The notes below the pieces were generated by a model. That model ran no database searches, was not told the origin of the DNA, and saw only the letters and a program-made list of their open reading frames with translations. Positions 9,921 through 17,585 of a DNA stretch of 64,000 nt are shown here, one piece after another; the stretch's first letter is position 1, and each line of letters starts with the position of its first letter. Source of the DNA: Caulobacter endophyticus (GTDB lineage Bacteria > Pseudomonadota > Alphaproteobacteria > Caulobacterales > Caulobacteraceae); contig NZ_JARQWV010000016.1 in NCBI RefSeq assembly GCF_029543245.1, forward strand, positions 1-64,000, in the 5' to 3' direction. Made by a program: the position numbers and the translations under genes.

Positions 9921-9994
9921 GCGCGGGGCGTCCGGGCTTCGCCCGGATGTGTGAGTTTCAAGTACCGTTTCGACGAAGCTTAGACGCCCCGCGC
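9921..9994. ncRNA. Candidate structured RNA element
   Basis: An outer perfect stem of about 11-12 bp (9921-9932 with 9983-9994, GCGCGGGGCGTC with GACGCCCCGCGC) encloses a tight CCGGGC-TTC-GCCCGG hairpin (9932-9946) and a second weak hairpin around 9966-9980, giving a three-way-junction shape of 74 bases. No open frame explains it and it is not one of the repeat families seen elsewhere in the window. No known RNA family was recognised and no clear promoter or T tract was found, so the strand is unknown. Confidence 0.35.
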
Positions 9995-10415
9995 GATCGT
10001 TATCCCTCAGGCCGGGGCGCGCAGGCCTCTTCCGCCTTTTACCCCTTCCCCATGCAATGCGCCCCGTTTCTTGGCGGCCAGGCGTGCATGGCGGCGCGGA
10101 CCCTTGGACGGGCGGGAGCCTATTGGGCAAGCTCCCGATGAATGGGTTTACGTCCCCCATCCTCATTTAAGCCTGGCCCGGCCCTGCTCACGCAGCTCCG
10201 GCGGCCCCGCTCGATCGCATCCACGTCGCCGCTTCGGGCCGGATCCTTGCGCCCTCTCCCTGCGACGGGACCCGATGATTATGCGGCGGGTTTGAGCGCG
10301 TCTGATCCAGGCGCGTGAGAAAGTTGCAAGAGGTTGATTGCGTTCGGGTCTTTTCCCCAAACGCCGGGGATCCACGCGGCTCTATCCCCGTCCGGGCCAC
10401 ACCAAACCACGCCTT
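9995..10415. other. Intergenic stretch without recognised genes
   Basis: About 420 bases between the structured element and the next repeat. Short open frames on both strands lack ribosome-binding sites and recognisable protein features. A modest hairpin GGGAGC...GCTCCC lies near 10110-10135. I see nothing else to annotate. Confidence 0.4.
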
Positions 10416-10519
10416 CCTCGCCCTCGTGGCGAGGATCCATGGTTCAGCCCGCTCAGACCTTTCGAGTTCGCCCGCCGTCTGAGCAGCGGCCGACATGGGC
10501 CCTCGCCACGAGGGCGAGG
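10416..10519. repeat. Inverted repeat, family D (CCTCGCCCTCGTGGCGAGG)
   Basis: The left arm begins CCTCGCCCTCGTGGCGAGG at 10416-10434 and continues with CCATG and GCTCAGAC. The right arm (about 10477-10519) is its imperfect inverted copy ending in CCACGAGGGCGAGG. The outer 19 bases are each self-complementary. Only this copy is seen in the window. Confidence 0.65.
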
Positions 10520-10566
10520 GAGGCGGGGGTGTGGTGACTTGGGCGGGAGCACTGAACTCATCAGAA

Positions 10567-10612
10567 ACTTCCCCCACCGGCCTTCGGCCGCCTCCCCCAC
10601 AGGGGGAGGATT
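10567..10612. repeat. Dispersed repeat, family A, single arm
   Basis: CTTCCCCCACCGGCCTTCGGCCGCCTCCCCCACAGGGGGAGG: one arm only of the family A element, lying directly behind the tuf terminator. Confidence 0.65.
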
Positions 10613-10621
10613 TAAAAGAAA

Positions 10622-10649
10622 AGGCCCCGGAGGTTTCCCCCCGGGGCCT
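10622..10649 (-). terminator. Intrinsic terminator downstream of tuf
   Basis: Stem AGGCCCCGG (10622-10630) with CCGGGGCCT (10641-10649). Read on the minus strand it is followed by TTTTCTTTTAAA, a good T tract. It lies about 100 bases after the tuf stop. Confidence 0.85.
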
Positions 10650-10682
10650 GATCTCAGATCAGCTTATCGCTGGATCGATCGA

Positions 10683-10750
10683 TTACTCGACGATCTTGGC
10701 GCGCCAGAAGCGCATGCGCTTCTGGCCTCTAAGCCTTGTCGTGAAAATCG

Positions 10751-10771
<21 letters not shown>
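10683..10771 (-). other. Tuf tail duplication and palindromes in the tuf 3' region
   Basis: Three signals sit between the tuf stop and its terminator. First, a near-perfect inverted repeat (10738-10752 with 10757-10771, 14 of 15 matching) spans the stop codon, its inner arm encoding VAKIVE. Second, a 24-bp perfect palindrome lies at 10703-10726. Third, the minus-strand reading that ends with the stop at 10683-10685 spells RFWRAKIVE then stop, repeating the last five residues of EF-Tu with different codons. It could be the remnant of a second tuf copy or a recombination scar. Confidence 0.5.
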
Positions 10772-11941
<1,170 letters not shown>

Positions 11942-11995
11942 CGTCTCTACCTTCGCGCCGGCGGCTGGTTGTTACGGATATCGTCTTGGGGGAGC

Positions 11996-12069
11996 TGGAG
12001 CGGGTAGCGGGAATCGAACCCGCATCCTCAGCTTGGAAGGCTGCTGCACTACCATTGTGCTATACCCGC
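11996..12069 (-). tRNA. tRNA-Gly (anticodon TCC)
   Basis: Full cloverleaf on the minus strand. The acceptor stem GCGGGTA pairs with TACCCGC, the anticodon TCC (reverse complement at 12035-12037) lies in a CTTCCAA loop, and the T arm contains GGTTCGATTCC. The 3' CCA is encoded (TGG at 11996-11998). Decodes GGA/GGG. It lies between tRNA-Tyr and tuf. Confidence 0.97.
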
Positions 12070-12175
12070 CCTCGATAGCTAGAATTGGGCCTAGCTAAAA
12101 CTGGCAGCGGGGTCGCGATCGGCTCCCGTCTCTTGGCTCGGGGGCCTTCAGCCCTCATTCCGGGTTCATCGCGCG

Positions 12176-12259
12176 TGGTGGGGGAAGAAGGACTCGAACC
12201 TTCGAAGCTTTCGCAGCGGATTTACAGTCCGCCCCCTTTGCCGCTCGGGACATTCCCCC
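12176..12259 (-). tRNA. tRNA-Tyr (anticodon GTA)
   Basis: Class II tRNA of 84 nt with encoded CCA. The acceptor stem GGGGGAA pairs with TTCCCCC, the anticodon GTA (reverse complement at 12223-12225) is flanked by ACT and AATC, there is a long variable arm, and the T arm GAAGG-TTCGAGT-CCTTC is clear. It is the first gene of the apparent tRNA-Tyr/tRNA-Gly/tuf unit. Confidence 0.97.
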
Positions 12260-12290
12260 ACGGCGCGATGTGAACTCCGGAAGAGGCGGC

Positions 12291-12319
12291 CATATCTTCG
12301 ATCTTCGCGGCCGTGTCAA
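12291..12319 (-). promoter_or_regulatory. Sigma-70 promoter of the tRNA-Tyr/tRNA-Gly/tuf unit
   Basis: On the minus strand TTGACA (12319-12314), a 17-base spacer and GATATG (12296-12291). A start near 12284 would place the tRNA-Tyr 5' end about 25 bases into the transcript, allowing normal 5' processing. Perfect -35 and spacing, fair -10. Confidence 0.55.
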
Positions 12320-12432
12320 ACGGCTACTGTGGATCGAGGAACAAAAGCTCTTTGAGCAGGAACGGACGGTGCTAAGCAGCGCCGGACCGGCTCGCGGAAC
12401 CTCGTGGCCCCCAAATCGGAGCGCGTCTTATA

Positions 12433-13269
12433 GTGTCCTCTCATTCTGAACGCAACGACCGTAGAAGGCCAAAAGCGCCAGAACGTGAAATTCGCGCCAA
12501 GCCTCAGAAAACCAAGACCTTTTCCAAGCCCGCGGGTGACGACAAGGAGTGGATCTGGGGGAATCACGCGGTCGAAGCGGCGCTTTCGAACCCCGCCAGG
12601 CCCCCCGCCAAGCGCCTTTTGGTGACCCCGGACCGGGCAAAGCGACTCGCGCCGAATCTTCAGCGCCACCCCGCGCTGCAGGTGTTCGAACCCGGCGACA
12701 TCGCCCGGCTTCTACCGCAGGGCGCGGTGCACCAGGGAATCGCCATGAAGGTGGCCGAGCCCGAACCGCTGTCGCTGGCCGAACTGGGCACGCCGGCCAA
12801 GGGCGTCATCGTCATGCTCGACCAGATCACCGACCCGCAGAACGTCGGCGCCATCTTCCGCTCGGCCGCCGCCTTCGGGGTGAAGGGCGCGGTGCTGCAG
12901 GACCGCCACGCCCCCGCCCTCTCCGGCGTGCTGGCCAAGACCGCCGTCGGCGCGGTCGACAAGGTGCCCTACGCGCGCGTGGTCAATCTTTCTCGGGCCC
13001 TGGAGGAACTGGCCGAGCTGGGCTGGCGGGCCGTGGCCCTGGCCGGCGAGGCCGAACACAGCCTGGAAGAGGTGCTCGACGGCGGCCCGACCGTGCTGGT
13101 GCTGGGCTCGGAAGGCGAAGGCGTGCGCCGCCTGGTGGCCGAGCACTGCGACGCGATGGGAAAAATCCCCATGCCGGGCGGCTTCGAGAGCCTGAACGTG
13201 TCCGCCGCGGCGGCGATCGCGCTCTATGAAACGTCACGAGTTCGCGTCACGGGGGAAATCGGTTCGTGA
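12433..13269 (+). CDS. rlmB: 23S rRNA (guanosine-2'-O-)-methyltransferase RlmB-like (SpoU/TrmH family)
   Basis: SPOUT-class rRNA ribose methyltransferase, 278 residues. A basic, disordered N-terminal tail (about 1-38) leads to a substrate-binding domain starting WIWGNHAVEAAL (about 40-105). The knotted catalytic domain has motif 1 DQITDPQNVGAIFRSA (near 135-150), motif 2 VLGSEGEGVRRLV (near 222-234) and motif 3 IPMPGGFESLNVSAAAAI (near 245-262). These match RlmB, which methylates G2251 of 23S rRNA, although TrmH-family members are hard to tell apart by eye. The GTG start at 12433 has no obvious ribosome-binding site and sits next to TATA-like sequence, so the transcript may be leaderless or the start slightly downstream. 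Confidence 0.88.
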   Translation: MSSHSERNDRRRPKAPEREIRAKPQKTKTFSKPAGDDKEWIWGNHAVEAALSNPARPPAKRLLVTPDRAKRLAPNLQRHPALQVFEPGDIARLLPQGAVHQGIAMKVAEPEPLSLAELGTPAKGVIVMLDQITDPQNVGAIFRSAAAFGVKGAVLQDRHAPALSGVLAKTAVGAVDKVPYARVVNLSRALEELAELGWRAVALAGEAEHSLEEVLDGGPTVLVLGSEGEGVRRLVAEHCDAMGKIPMPGGFESLNVSAAAAIALYETSRVRVTGEIGS

Positions 13270-13327
13270 ATCCCGATTAACCGTTTTGATTTCGTCGCAA
13301 CGACGTGTTTTCCTCGCGGACGAGTAA

Positions 13328-13350
13328 CTCCGCGAGCCTTGCTCGCGGAG
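13328..13350 (+). promoter_or_regulatory. Hairpin holding the ribosome-binding site of the downstream lipoprotein gene
   Basis: A 10-bp perfect stem CTCCGCGAGC (13328-13337) with GCTCGCGGAG (13341-13350) and a 3-base loop. The 3' arm ends in GGAG, part of the GGAGGA ribosome-binding site (13347-13352) that lies 8 bases before the ATG at 13361. It has no T tract, so it is a better candidate for control of translation or mRNA stability than for an rlmB terminator. Confidence 0.45.
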
Positions 13351-13360
13351 GATTTGAAGC

Positions 13361-14920
13361 ATGGGATCGGGGGACCCGATGTTGCAGGTGAAGTTCCGGA
13401 CGGCGGCCCTGGCCTCGTCCGCCGTTGTCGTGCTGGCGCTGGCGGGGTGCGGCGCCAAGCAGCCGGCCGACACGTCGTCGACTCTCAACGAGCCGCCGCC
13501 GCCGCCGCCGGCCGAGAAATCCGAACTGCTGGGCGCGCCGCCGGCCACGGCCGAGGCGCCGCCCGTCGACGGCCTGCTGGGCGGTCCGATCGCCCAGCCC
13601 AAGCCGGTCGCCGTCACCACCGACGATTCGCGCCTGAAGACCTGGCGCCGGGCCGACGGCACGCTGGTCACCGCCATGCGTCCGATCGCCAATCCGCGTG
13701 AGGGCAAGCCGGCGGCTCGCCCGCACGCGCGGCCGCATCACGCCCGTCCGGCCCAGGTCGCCGCCGCGCGTCCCGCGCCGGTCGCGGCCAAGCCGGCTCC
13801 GATCGTGGCCAAGCCCGCCCCCAAGCCCGTCGTGGTCGCCGCCAAGCCCGCTGCGGCGCCGGTGAAGACCGCGCCCGTCGCGCCGGCGCCCAAGGCCGTC
13901 GCCCAGGCCCCGGCCCTGAAGCCGGTCGCCCCGCCCGCCAAGCCGGCGGAATTGGCCAAGGCCCCGACGCCCGTGGTCGCGCCGGTCGCCGCCAAGCTGC
14001 CGCCCAAGGTCGAGAAGCTGCAGGCCGCCGTCGCCCCCGCCGCCACCAGCGGCGCGGTGCTGGCCACAGCCGAGAGCCTGAAGACCGGCAAGGAAGGCCA
14101 GGTCACCCTGTCGCTGCCCGCCACGCTGGGCGACATGATCAAGCAGCAGGCCGCCAAGCTGGGCATCGGCAAGCCGGCCAAGAAGGTCAGCGCCTATGCC
14201 GACCTGGAAGGCCAGGGCTACGAGATCACCCCGAACGGCCGCCAGACCGCGACCGTCAAGCCGGGCGAGCCGACCACCTTCGCCTGGCAGGTCAAGCCGA
14301 CGGAAGAGGCCAAGGGCCAGCTGACCACCTCGTTCGGCGCCTCGCTGGACGGCGCCAAACCGGCCCAGCCCTTCTCGCTGGGCACGATCAGCAAGCAGGT
14401 CGCGGCCGTGCCGGAAAAGGCCAAGGAAGCGGCCGACGGCTTCAAGCTGCCGGCCTTCCTGGACGCGCAGTACGACGTGCCGGGAATCGGCAAGGTTCCG
14501 GGCAAGTCGCTGCTGGGCGCGGGCCTGGTGCTGCTGGCCCTGATCATCCTGGTCGCCATCTCGCGCAACGCCGCCAAGGCCAAGGAGCGGGCCGAGCGTC
14601 GCCGCAAGTTCCGCACCCTGCACGACTACGGCCGCAACGAGCCGGAGTTCGACACGCCCAAGTCGCAGGACGTGGCCTATGTGAACCCGATGGTGGCCGC
14701 CGCCGGCGGCGCGATCGCGGGGGCCGCGGCCACGGCGATGTTCAACCACCACCAGGAAGCCAAGGCCGAGGAGGCCGCCGCCCAGGCGGCCGAGCACGAG
14801 CCCTTCCCCGCCCCTGCCGACGACAGCCCCCAGGTGCAGCACGTCAGCGAGACGGCGCACGTGGAGCCGGCGCCGGAAACGGCCGCCGAAACCCATCGTG
14901 AGCCCGAGCCGGTCCACTAG
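13361..14920 (+). CDS. Pro/Ala-rich lipoprotein with an internal membrane segment
   Basis: A 519-residue protein of unknown function. The lipobox LALAGC places the lipidated Cys at residue 30 (24 if ATG 13379 is used; ATG 13361 has the better-spaced GGAGGA). Residues about 100-215 are a PEVK-like Pro/Ala/Lys/Val linker. A compact region around 225-350 (SLPATLGDMIKQQAAKLGIG, then a segment rich in beta-prone residues) may fold as a domain. A strong transmembrane helix lies at about 383-402 and is followed by an Arg/Lys cluster (KERAERRRKF). A second hydrophobic Ala/Gly stretch lies near 443-460, then an acidic His/Glu/Pro tail. The lipid anchor, long linker and transmembrane helix suggest an envelope-spanning protein; the role is unknown. 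Confidence 0.75.
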   Translation: MGSGDPMLQVKFRTAALASSAVVVLALAGCGAKQPADTSSTLNEPPPPPPAEKSELLGAPPATAEAPPVDGLLGGPIAQPKPVAVTTDDSRLKTWRRADGTLVTAMRPIANPREGKPAARPHARPHHARPAQVAAARPAPVAAKPAPIVAKPAPKPVVVAAKPAAAPVKTAPVAPAPKAVAQAPALKPVAPPAKPAELAKAPTPVVAPVAAKLPPKVEKLQAAVAPAATSGAVLATAESLKTGKEGQVTLSLPATLGDMIKQQAAKLGIGKPAKKVSAYADLEGQGYEITPNGRQTATVKPGEPTTFAWQVKPTEEAKGQLTTSFGASLDGAKPAQPFSLGTISKQVAAVPEKAKEAADGFKLPAFLDAQYDVPGIGKVPGKSLLGAGLVLLALIILVAISRNAAKAKERAERRRKFRTLHDYGRNEPEFDTPKSQDVAYVNPMVAAAGGAIAGAAATAMFNHHQEAKAEEAAAQAAEHEPFPAPADDSPQVQHVSETAHVEPAPETAAETHREPEPVH

Positions 14921-14943
14921 GATCGGCGCTCTTCGACAGCCTT

Positions 14944-14978
14944 AAGCGGCGCGTCCTCCAGCAGGGCGCGCCGCTTTC
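14944..14978 (+). terminator. Intrinsic terminator of the lipoprotein gene
   Basis: Perfect stem AAGCGGCGCG (14944-14953) with CGCGCCGCTT (14967-14976) and T residues directly after, 24 bases past the stop at 14920. Confidence 0.75.
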
Positions 14979-15036
14979 GTTTCCGGCCCGCCTTCCCGCC
15001 CTTGCCAGGGCGCGCGGCCTGCCTCATTGAGACCAC

Positions 15037-15765
15037 ATGCTCGAAACGCTCTTCACGCCCGACGGCCCCGCCGCCGCCTTTCTCCAGGTCTTGATGATCG
15101 ACCTCGTCCTGGCCGGCGACAACGCCGTGGCCGTGGGCCTGGCGGCCGGCGGCCTGCCCGTGAAGGACCGCAAGAAGGTCATCCTCTACGGGCTGGGCGC
15201 GGCCGTGGTGCTGCGCATCGGATTCGCGCTGATCACCACCTGGCTGCTGGGCGTGGTGGGCCTCTTGCTGGCCGGCGGCTTCCTGCTGCTGTGGGTGTGC
15301 TGGAAGATGTGGCGCGAGATGCGCGACCAGGCGCACCACGACGAGGCCGACGCGGCCGCCGTGCTCGACAGCGACCCGACCACCGAGCCGCGCGCCCGCC
15401 CGGCCAAGAGCTTCAAGAGCGCCTTCCTGCAGGTGCTGATCGCCGACGTCTCGATGTCGCTGGACAACGTGCTGGCCGTGGCCGGCGCCGCCCGCGAGCA
15501 CCCGGGCATCCTGGTGTTCGGCCTCTTGCTGTCGATCGCCCTGATGGGCCTGGCCGCCAACGCCATCGCCAAGCTGCTGCACAAGCACCGCTGGATCGGC
15601 TTCGTGGGCCTGGCCATCGTGCTGTACGTCGCCCTGCACATGATCTGGGAAGGCCACCGCAGCGTGGTCATGGATCTGCACAAGACCGAGCAATACAACG
15701 CCGCCGCGCCGAACGTGATCGACATCAAGCCCGATGAAGTGACCCAGCACGAGAAGCACCGCTAA
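15037..15765 (+). CDS. TerC/YjbE-family integral membrane protein
   Basis: A 242-residue inner-membrane protein with about seven helices. It carries the two TerC signatures, MIDLVLAGDNAVAVGLAA near residues 20-37 and IADVSMSLDNVLAVAGAA near 137-154, each with an Asp and Asn inside a membrane helix. Such proteins are linked to metal ion export, particularly manganese in several bacteria, or to assembly of exported metalloproteins. The loop between the halves is Asp/Glu/His-rich (HHDEADAAAVLDSD). No yybP-ykoY-type manganese riboswitch is visible in the short upstream gap. The DUF423 gene starts 5 bases after its stop, so the two are probably cotranscribed. Confidence 0.9.
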   Translation: MLETLFTPDGPAAAFLQVLMIDLVLAGDNAVAVGLAAGGLPVKDRKKVILYGLGAAVVLRIGFALITTWLLGVVGLLLAGGFLLLWVCWKMWREMRDQAHHDEADAAAVLDSDPTTEPRARPAKSFKSAFLQVLIADVSMSLDNVLAVAGAAREHPGILVFGLLLSIALMGLAANAIAKLLHKHRWIGFVGLAIVLYVALHMIWEGHRSVVMDLHKTEQYNAAAPNVIDIKPDEVTQHEKHR

Positions 15766-15769
15766 GCCC

Positions 15770-16150
15770 ATGAGCCTCTGGACCCCGAAGCTGTACCTGC
15801 GCCTGGCCGCCCTCAGCGGCTTCGTCTCGGTGGCCGTCGGGGCCTTCGCCGCGCATGGCGTGCACGAGGCCCGTCCGGCCGAACTCCTGAAGACCGGCGC
15901 CCTCTACGAGATGACCCACGCGCTGGCGGTGTTCGCCGCCTTCGCCGTGGCCCGGGCCACGGGACGCTCCAGCGGTCTGGCGGCCGGCCTGTTCCTGCTG
16001 GGAACGCTGGTGTTCTCGGGCACGCTCTACGCCATGGCCTTCGGCGGGCCGCGTATCCTGGGCGCGATCACCCCGATCGGCGGCGTCGCCTTCCTGGCCG
16101 GCTGGCTGGCCCTGGCCTGGAGCGCCGGCAAGGTCGCCGACCAGGCCTAG
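15770..16150 (+). CDS. DUF423-family small membrane protein
   Basis: A 126-residue protein with four hydrophobic helices and the DUF423 (YgdD-type) signature: VAVGAFAAHGVHE near residues 20-33, then YEMTHALAVF and a TPIGGVAFLAGW segment near the C-terminus. Function unknown. It follows the terC-like gene by 4 non-coding bases, and the two likely form an operon. Confidence 0.88.
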   Translation: MSLWTPKLYLRLAALSGFVSVAVGAFAAHGVHEARPAELLKTGALYEMTHALAVFAAFAVARATGRSSGLAAGLFLLGTLVFSGTLYAMAFGGPRILGAITPIGGVAFLAGWLALAWSAGKVADQA

Positions 16151-16228
16151 CCACGCTTGCAAAGGCGCGGATAGATCATTCTAAGTTGCATGAAGTGACA
16201 TGAACTCCACCCAGGGAGGACAGGCTTC

Positions 16229-17392
16229 ATGCGACCGATCCGGACTTTCCAGGCCAGCGCCGTCGCGCTGCTGGCCGCCAGCGCGCTGACCACCCAGGCC
16301 TGCTCGCAGGCCGGGCCCGACGTCCAGCCCCCCAACTTCCAGCCCTATGACCAGGGCCGCTTCATCCCCTTCACGCCCTGGGCCGCCGGACAGGCGCCGT
16401 TCGACGCCCCGCCGACGGTTTCGCTGCGCCTGGACGGGCCGCTGGGCGCCTATGCGCCGCCGCCGGTGGTGATGGACACCGGCTCGACCGGGGTGGTGAT
16501 CTCGGCCGCTGACCTGCCCGGCTGGTCGCCCGACAAGGCCAAGGCCTATCCGCGCGGCTGGGAGTTCCTGAGCAGCAGCAAGCGGCTGTGGGTCGGCCAC
16601 TGGGTCCCGACCAGCGTCGCCTTCGTCGATGCCGGCGGCGCCGAACTGGCGCGGGCCCAGGTTCCGATCCTGGTGGTCGACATCGAGCACAAGTGCCCCG
16701 GCTACGACGTGAAGACCTCGCCGGGAACCTGCGCCGCGCCCAAGGCCACGATCAACATGCCCAAGGGCATCGCCTATATGGGCGTCGGCTTCGGGCGGGA
16801 GGGCAACGGCCAGACGCAGGGGACGCCGCAGAAGAACCCGCTGCTGAACCTTTCCGCCATCGACGGCCGGCCGATCGCATCGGCCAGCTATCGGCGGGGC
16901 TATGTCGTCACCCGCGACGGCGTGCATGTGGGCCTGACACCGGCCAACACCGGCGGCTTCCGGTTCGTGAAACTGGGCAAGCCCGGCCCCAACGGCGCCA
17001 TGGACTGGCCGCAGGCACCGATGCAGGTGGCCGCCGGCGGCCTGCCGGCCCAGCCAGGCGCGCTGCTGATCGATACCGGCATCCCGACCATGTACCTGGG
17101 CGTGGCCGATCCGGCCGCGCTGCAGACCCAGACCCAGACCAACAACAACGACAAGGCCAAGTCGACGGTGCTGGCGGCGGGCCAGACGGTGAGCATCACC
17201 GTGCCGACCCAGCCGGCCACGACCCTGGCCTTCACGACCGGCCAGGGAGATGCGATCGCCCCCACCCAGGTGCTGGTCAATTCACCGATGCCGACGGCCT
17301 TCGTGAACACCGGCCGGCACGCGCTGCGCCGCTTCGACGTCTTGTTCGACGCCGAGGGCGGCTGGTTCGGGTTGCGGCCGACGGCGCCTTAG
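16229..17392 (+). CDS. Exported protein with two DTG motifs (possible bilobal aspartic protease)
   Basis: A 387-residue exported protein. The N-terminus (MRPIRTFQ, hydrophobic, TTQAC) is a signal sequence and possibly a weak lipobox at Cys25. Two Asp-Thr-Gly motifs are in positions expected of pepsin-type two-lobed aspartic proteases: Asp83 in VVMDTGSTGVVIS and Asp282 in LLIDTGIPTMYLG, each after a hydrophobic strand and about 200 residues apart. The C-terminus, FDVLFDAEGGWFGLRP, also resembles the end of pepsin-like proteins. Two Cys (CPGY...GTCAA, about 155-170) could form a disulphide. It may be an active A1-like protease or a non-enzymatic relative. It stands alone, followed by a repeat. 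Confidence 0.65.
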   Translation: MRPIRTFQASAVALLAASALTTQACSQAGPDVQPPNFQPYDQGRFIPFTPWAAGQAPFDAPPTVSLRLDGPLGAYAPPPVVMDTGSTGVVISAADLPGWSPDKAKAYPRGWEFLSSSKRLWVGHWVPTSVAFVDAGGAELARAQVPILVVDIEHKCPGYDVKTSPGTCAAPKATINMPKGIAYMGVGFGREGNGQTQGTPQKNPLLNLSAIDGRPIASASYRRGYVVTRDGVHVGLTPANTGGFRFVKLGKPGPNGAMDWPQAPMQVAAGGLPAQPGALLIDTGIPTMYLGVADPAALQTQTQTNNNDKAKSTVLAAGQTVSITVPTQPATTLAFTTGQGDAIAPTQVLVNSPMPTAFVNTGRHALRRFDVLFDAEGGWFGLRPTAP

Positions 17393-17404
17393 AGCCCCTC
17401 AGCC

Positions 17405-17553
17405 GTCATCCCGGCCGGAGGTTCGCGTAGCGGACCTTAGAGCCGGGACCCAGGAGCGGCCGGCAATGCTTCAGCCGTCGCCGGGTGGAGGATCCATATG
17501 CAGAGCCCAGTCCCCTGGGTCCCGGCTCTTCGCTTCGCTGCGGCCGGGATGAC
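17405..17553. repeat. Dispersed inverted repeat, family C (GTCATCCCGGCCG), copy 1
   Basis: The left arm starts GTCATCCCGGCCGG at 17405 and contains GAGCCGGGACCCAGG (17440-17454). The right arm contains CCTGGGTCCCGGCTC (17514-17528) and ends CGGCCGGGATGAC (17541-17553). Arms face each other around a 60-base spacer. Relatives are at 24124-24267 and 54188-54283. Confidence 0.8.
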
Positions 17554-17585
17554 GACGGATTTTGAGCTTTGTCCTCTAACGGTTC

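Noticed and set aside
9995..10415. Possible small coding genes between the structured element and family D repeat
   Set aside because: The short frames lack ribosome-binding sites, signal peptides or recognisable motifs, and run through GC-skewed sequence.
15001..15036. yybP-ykoY manganese riboswitch upstream of the TerC gene
   Set aside because: Only about 60 bases lie between the terminator and the start, too short for that aptamer, and its conserved core is not visible.
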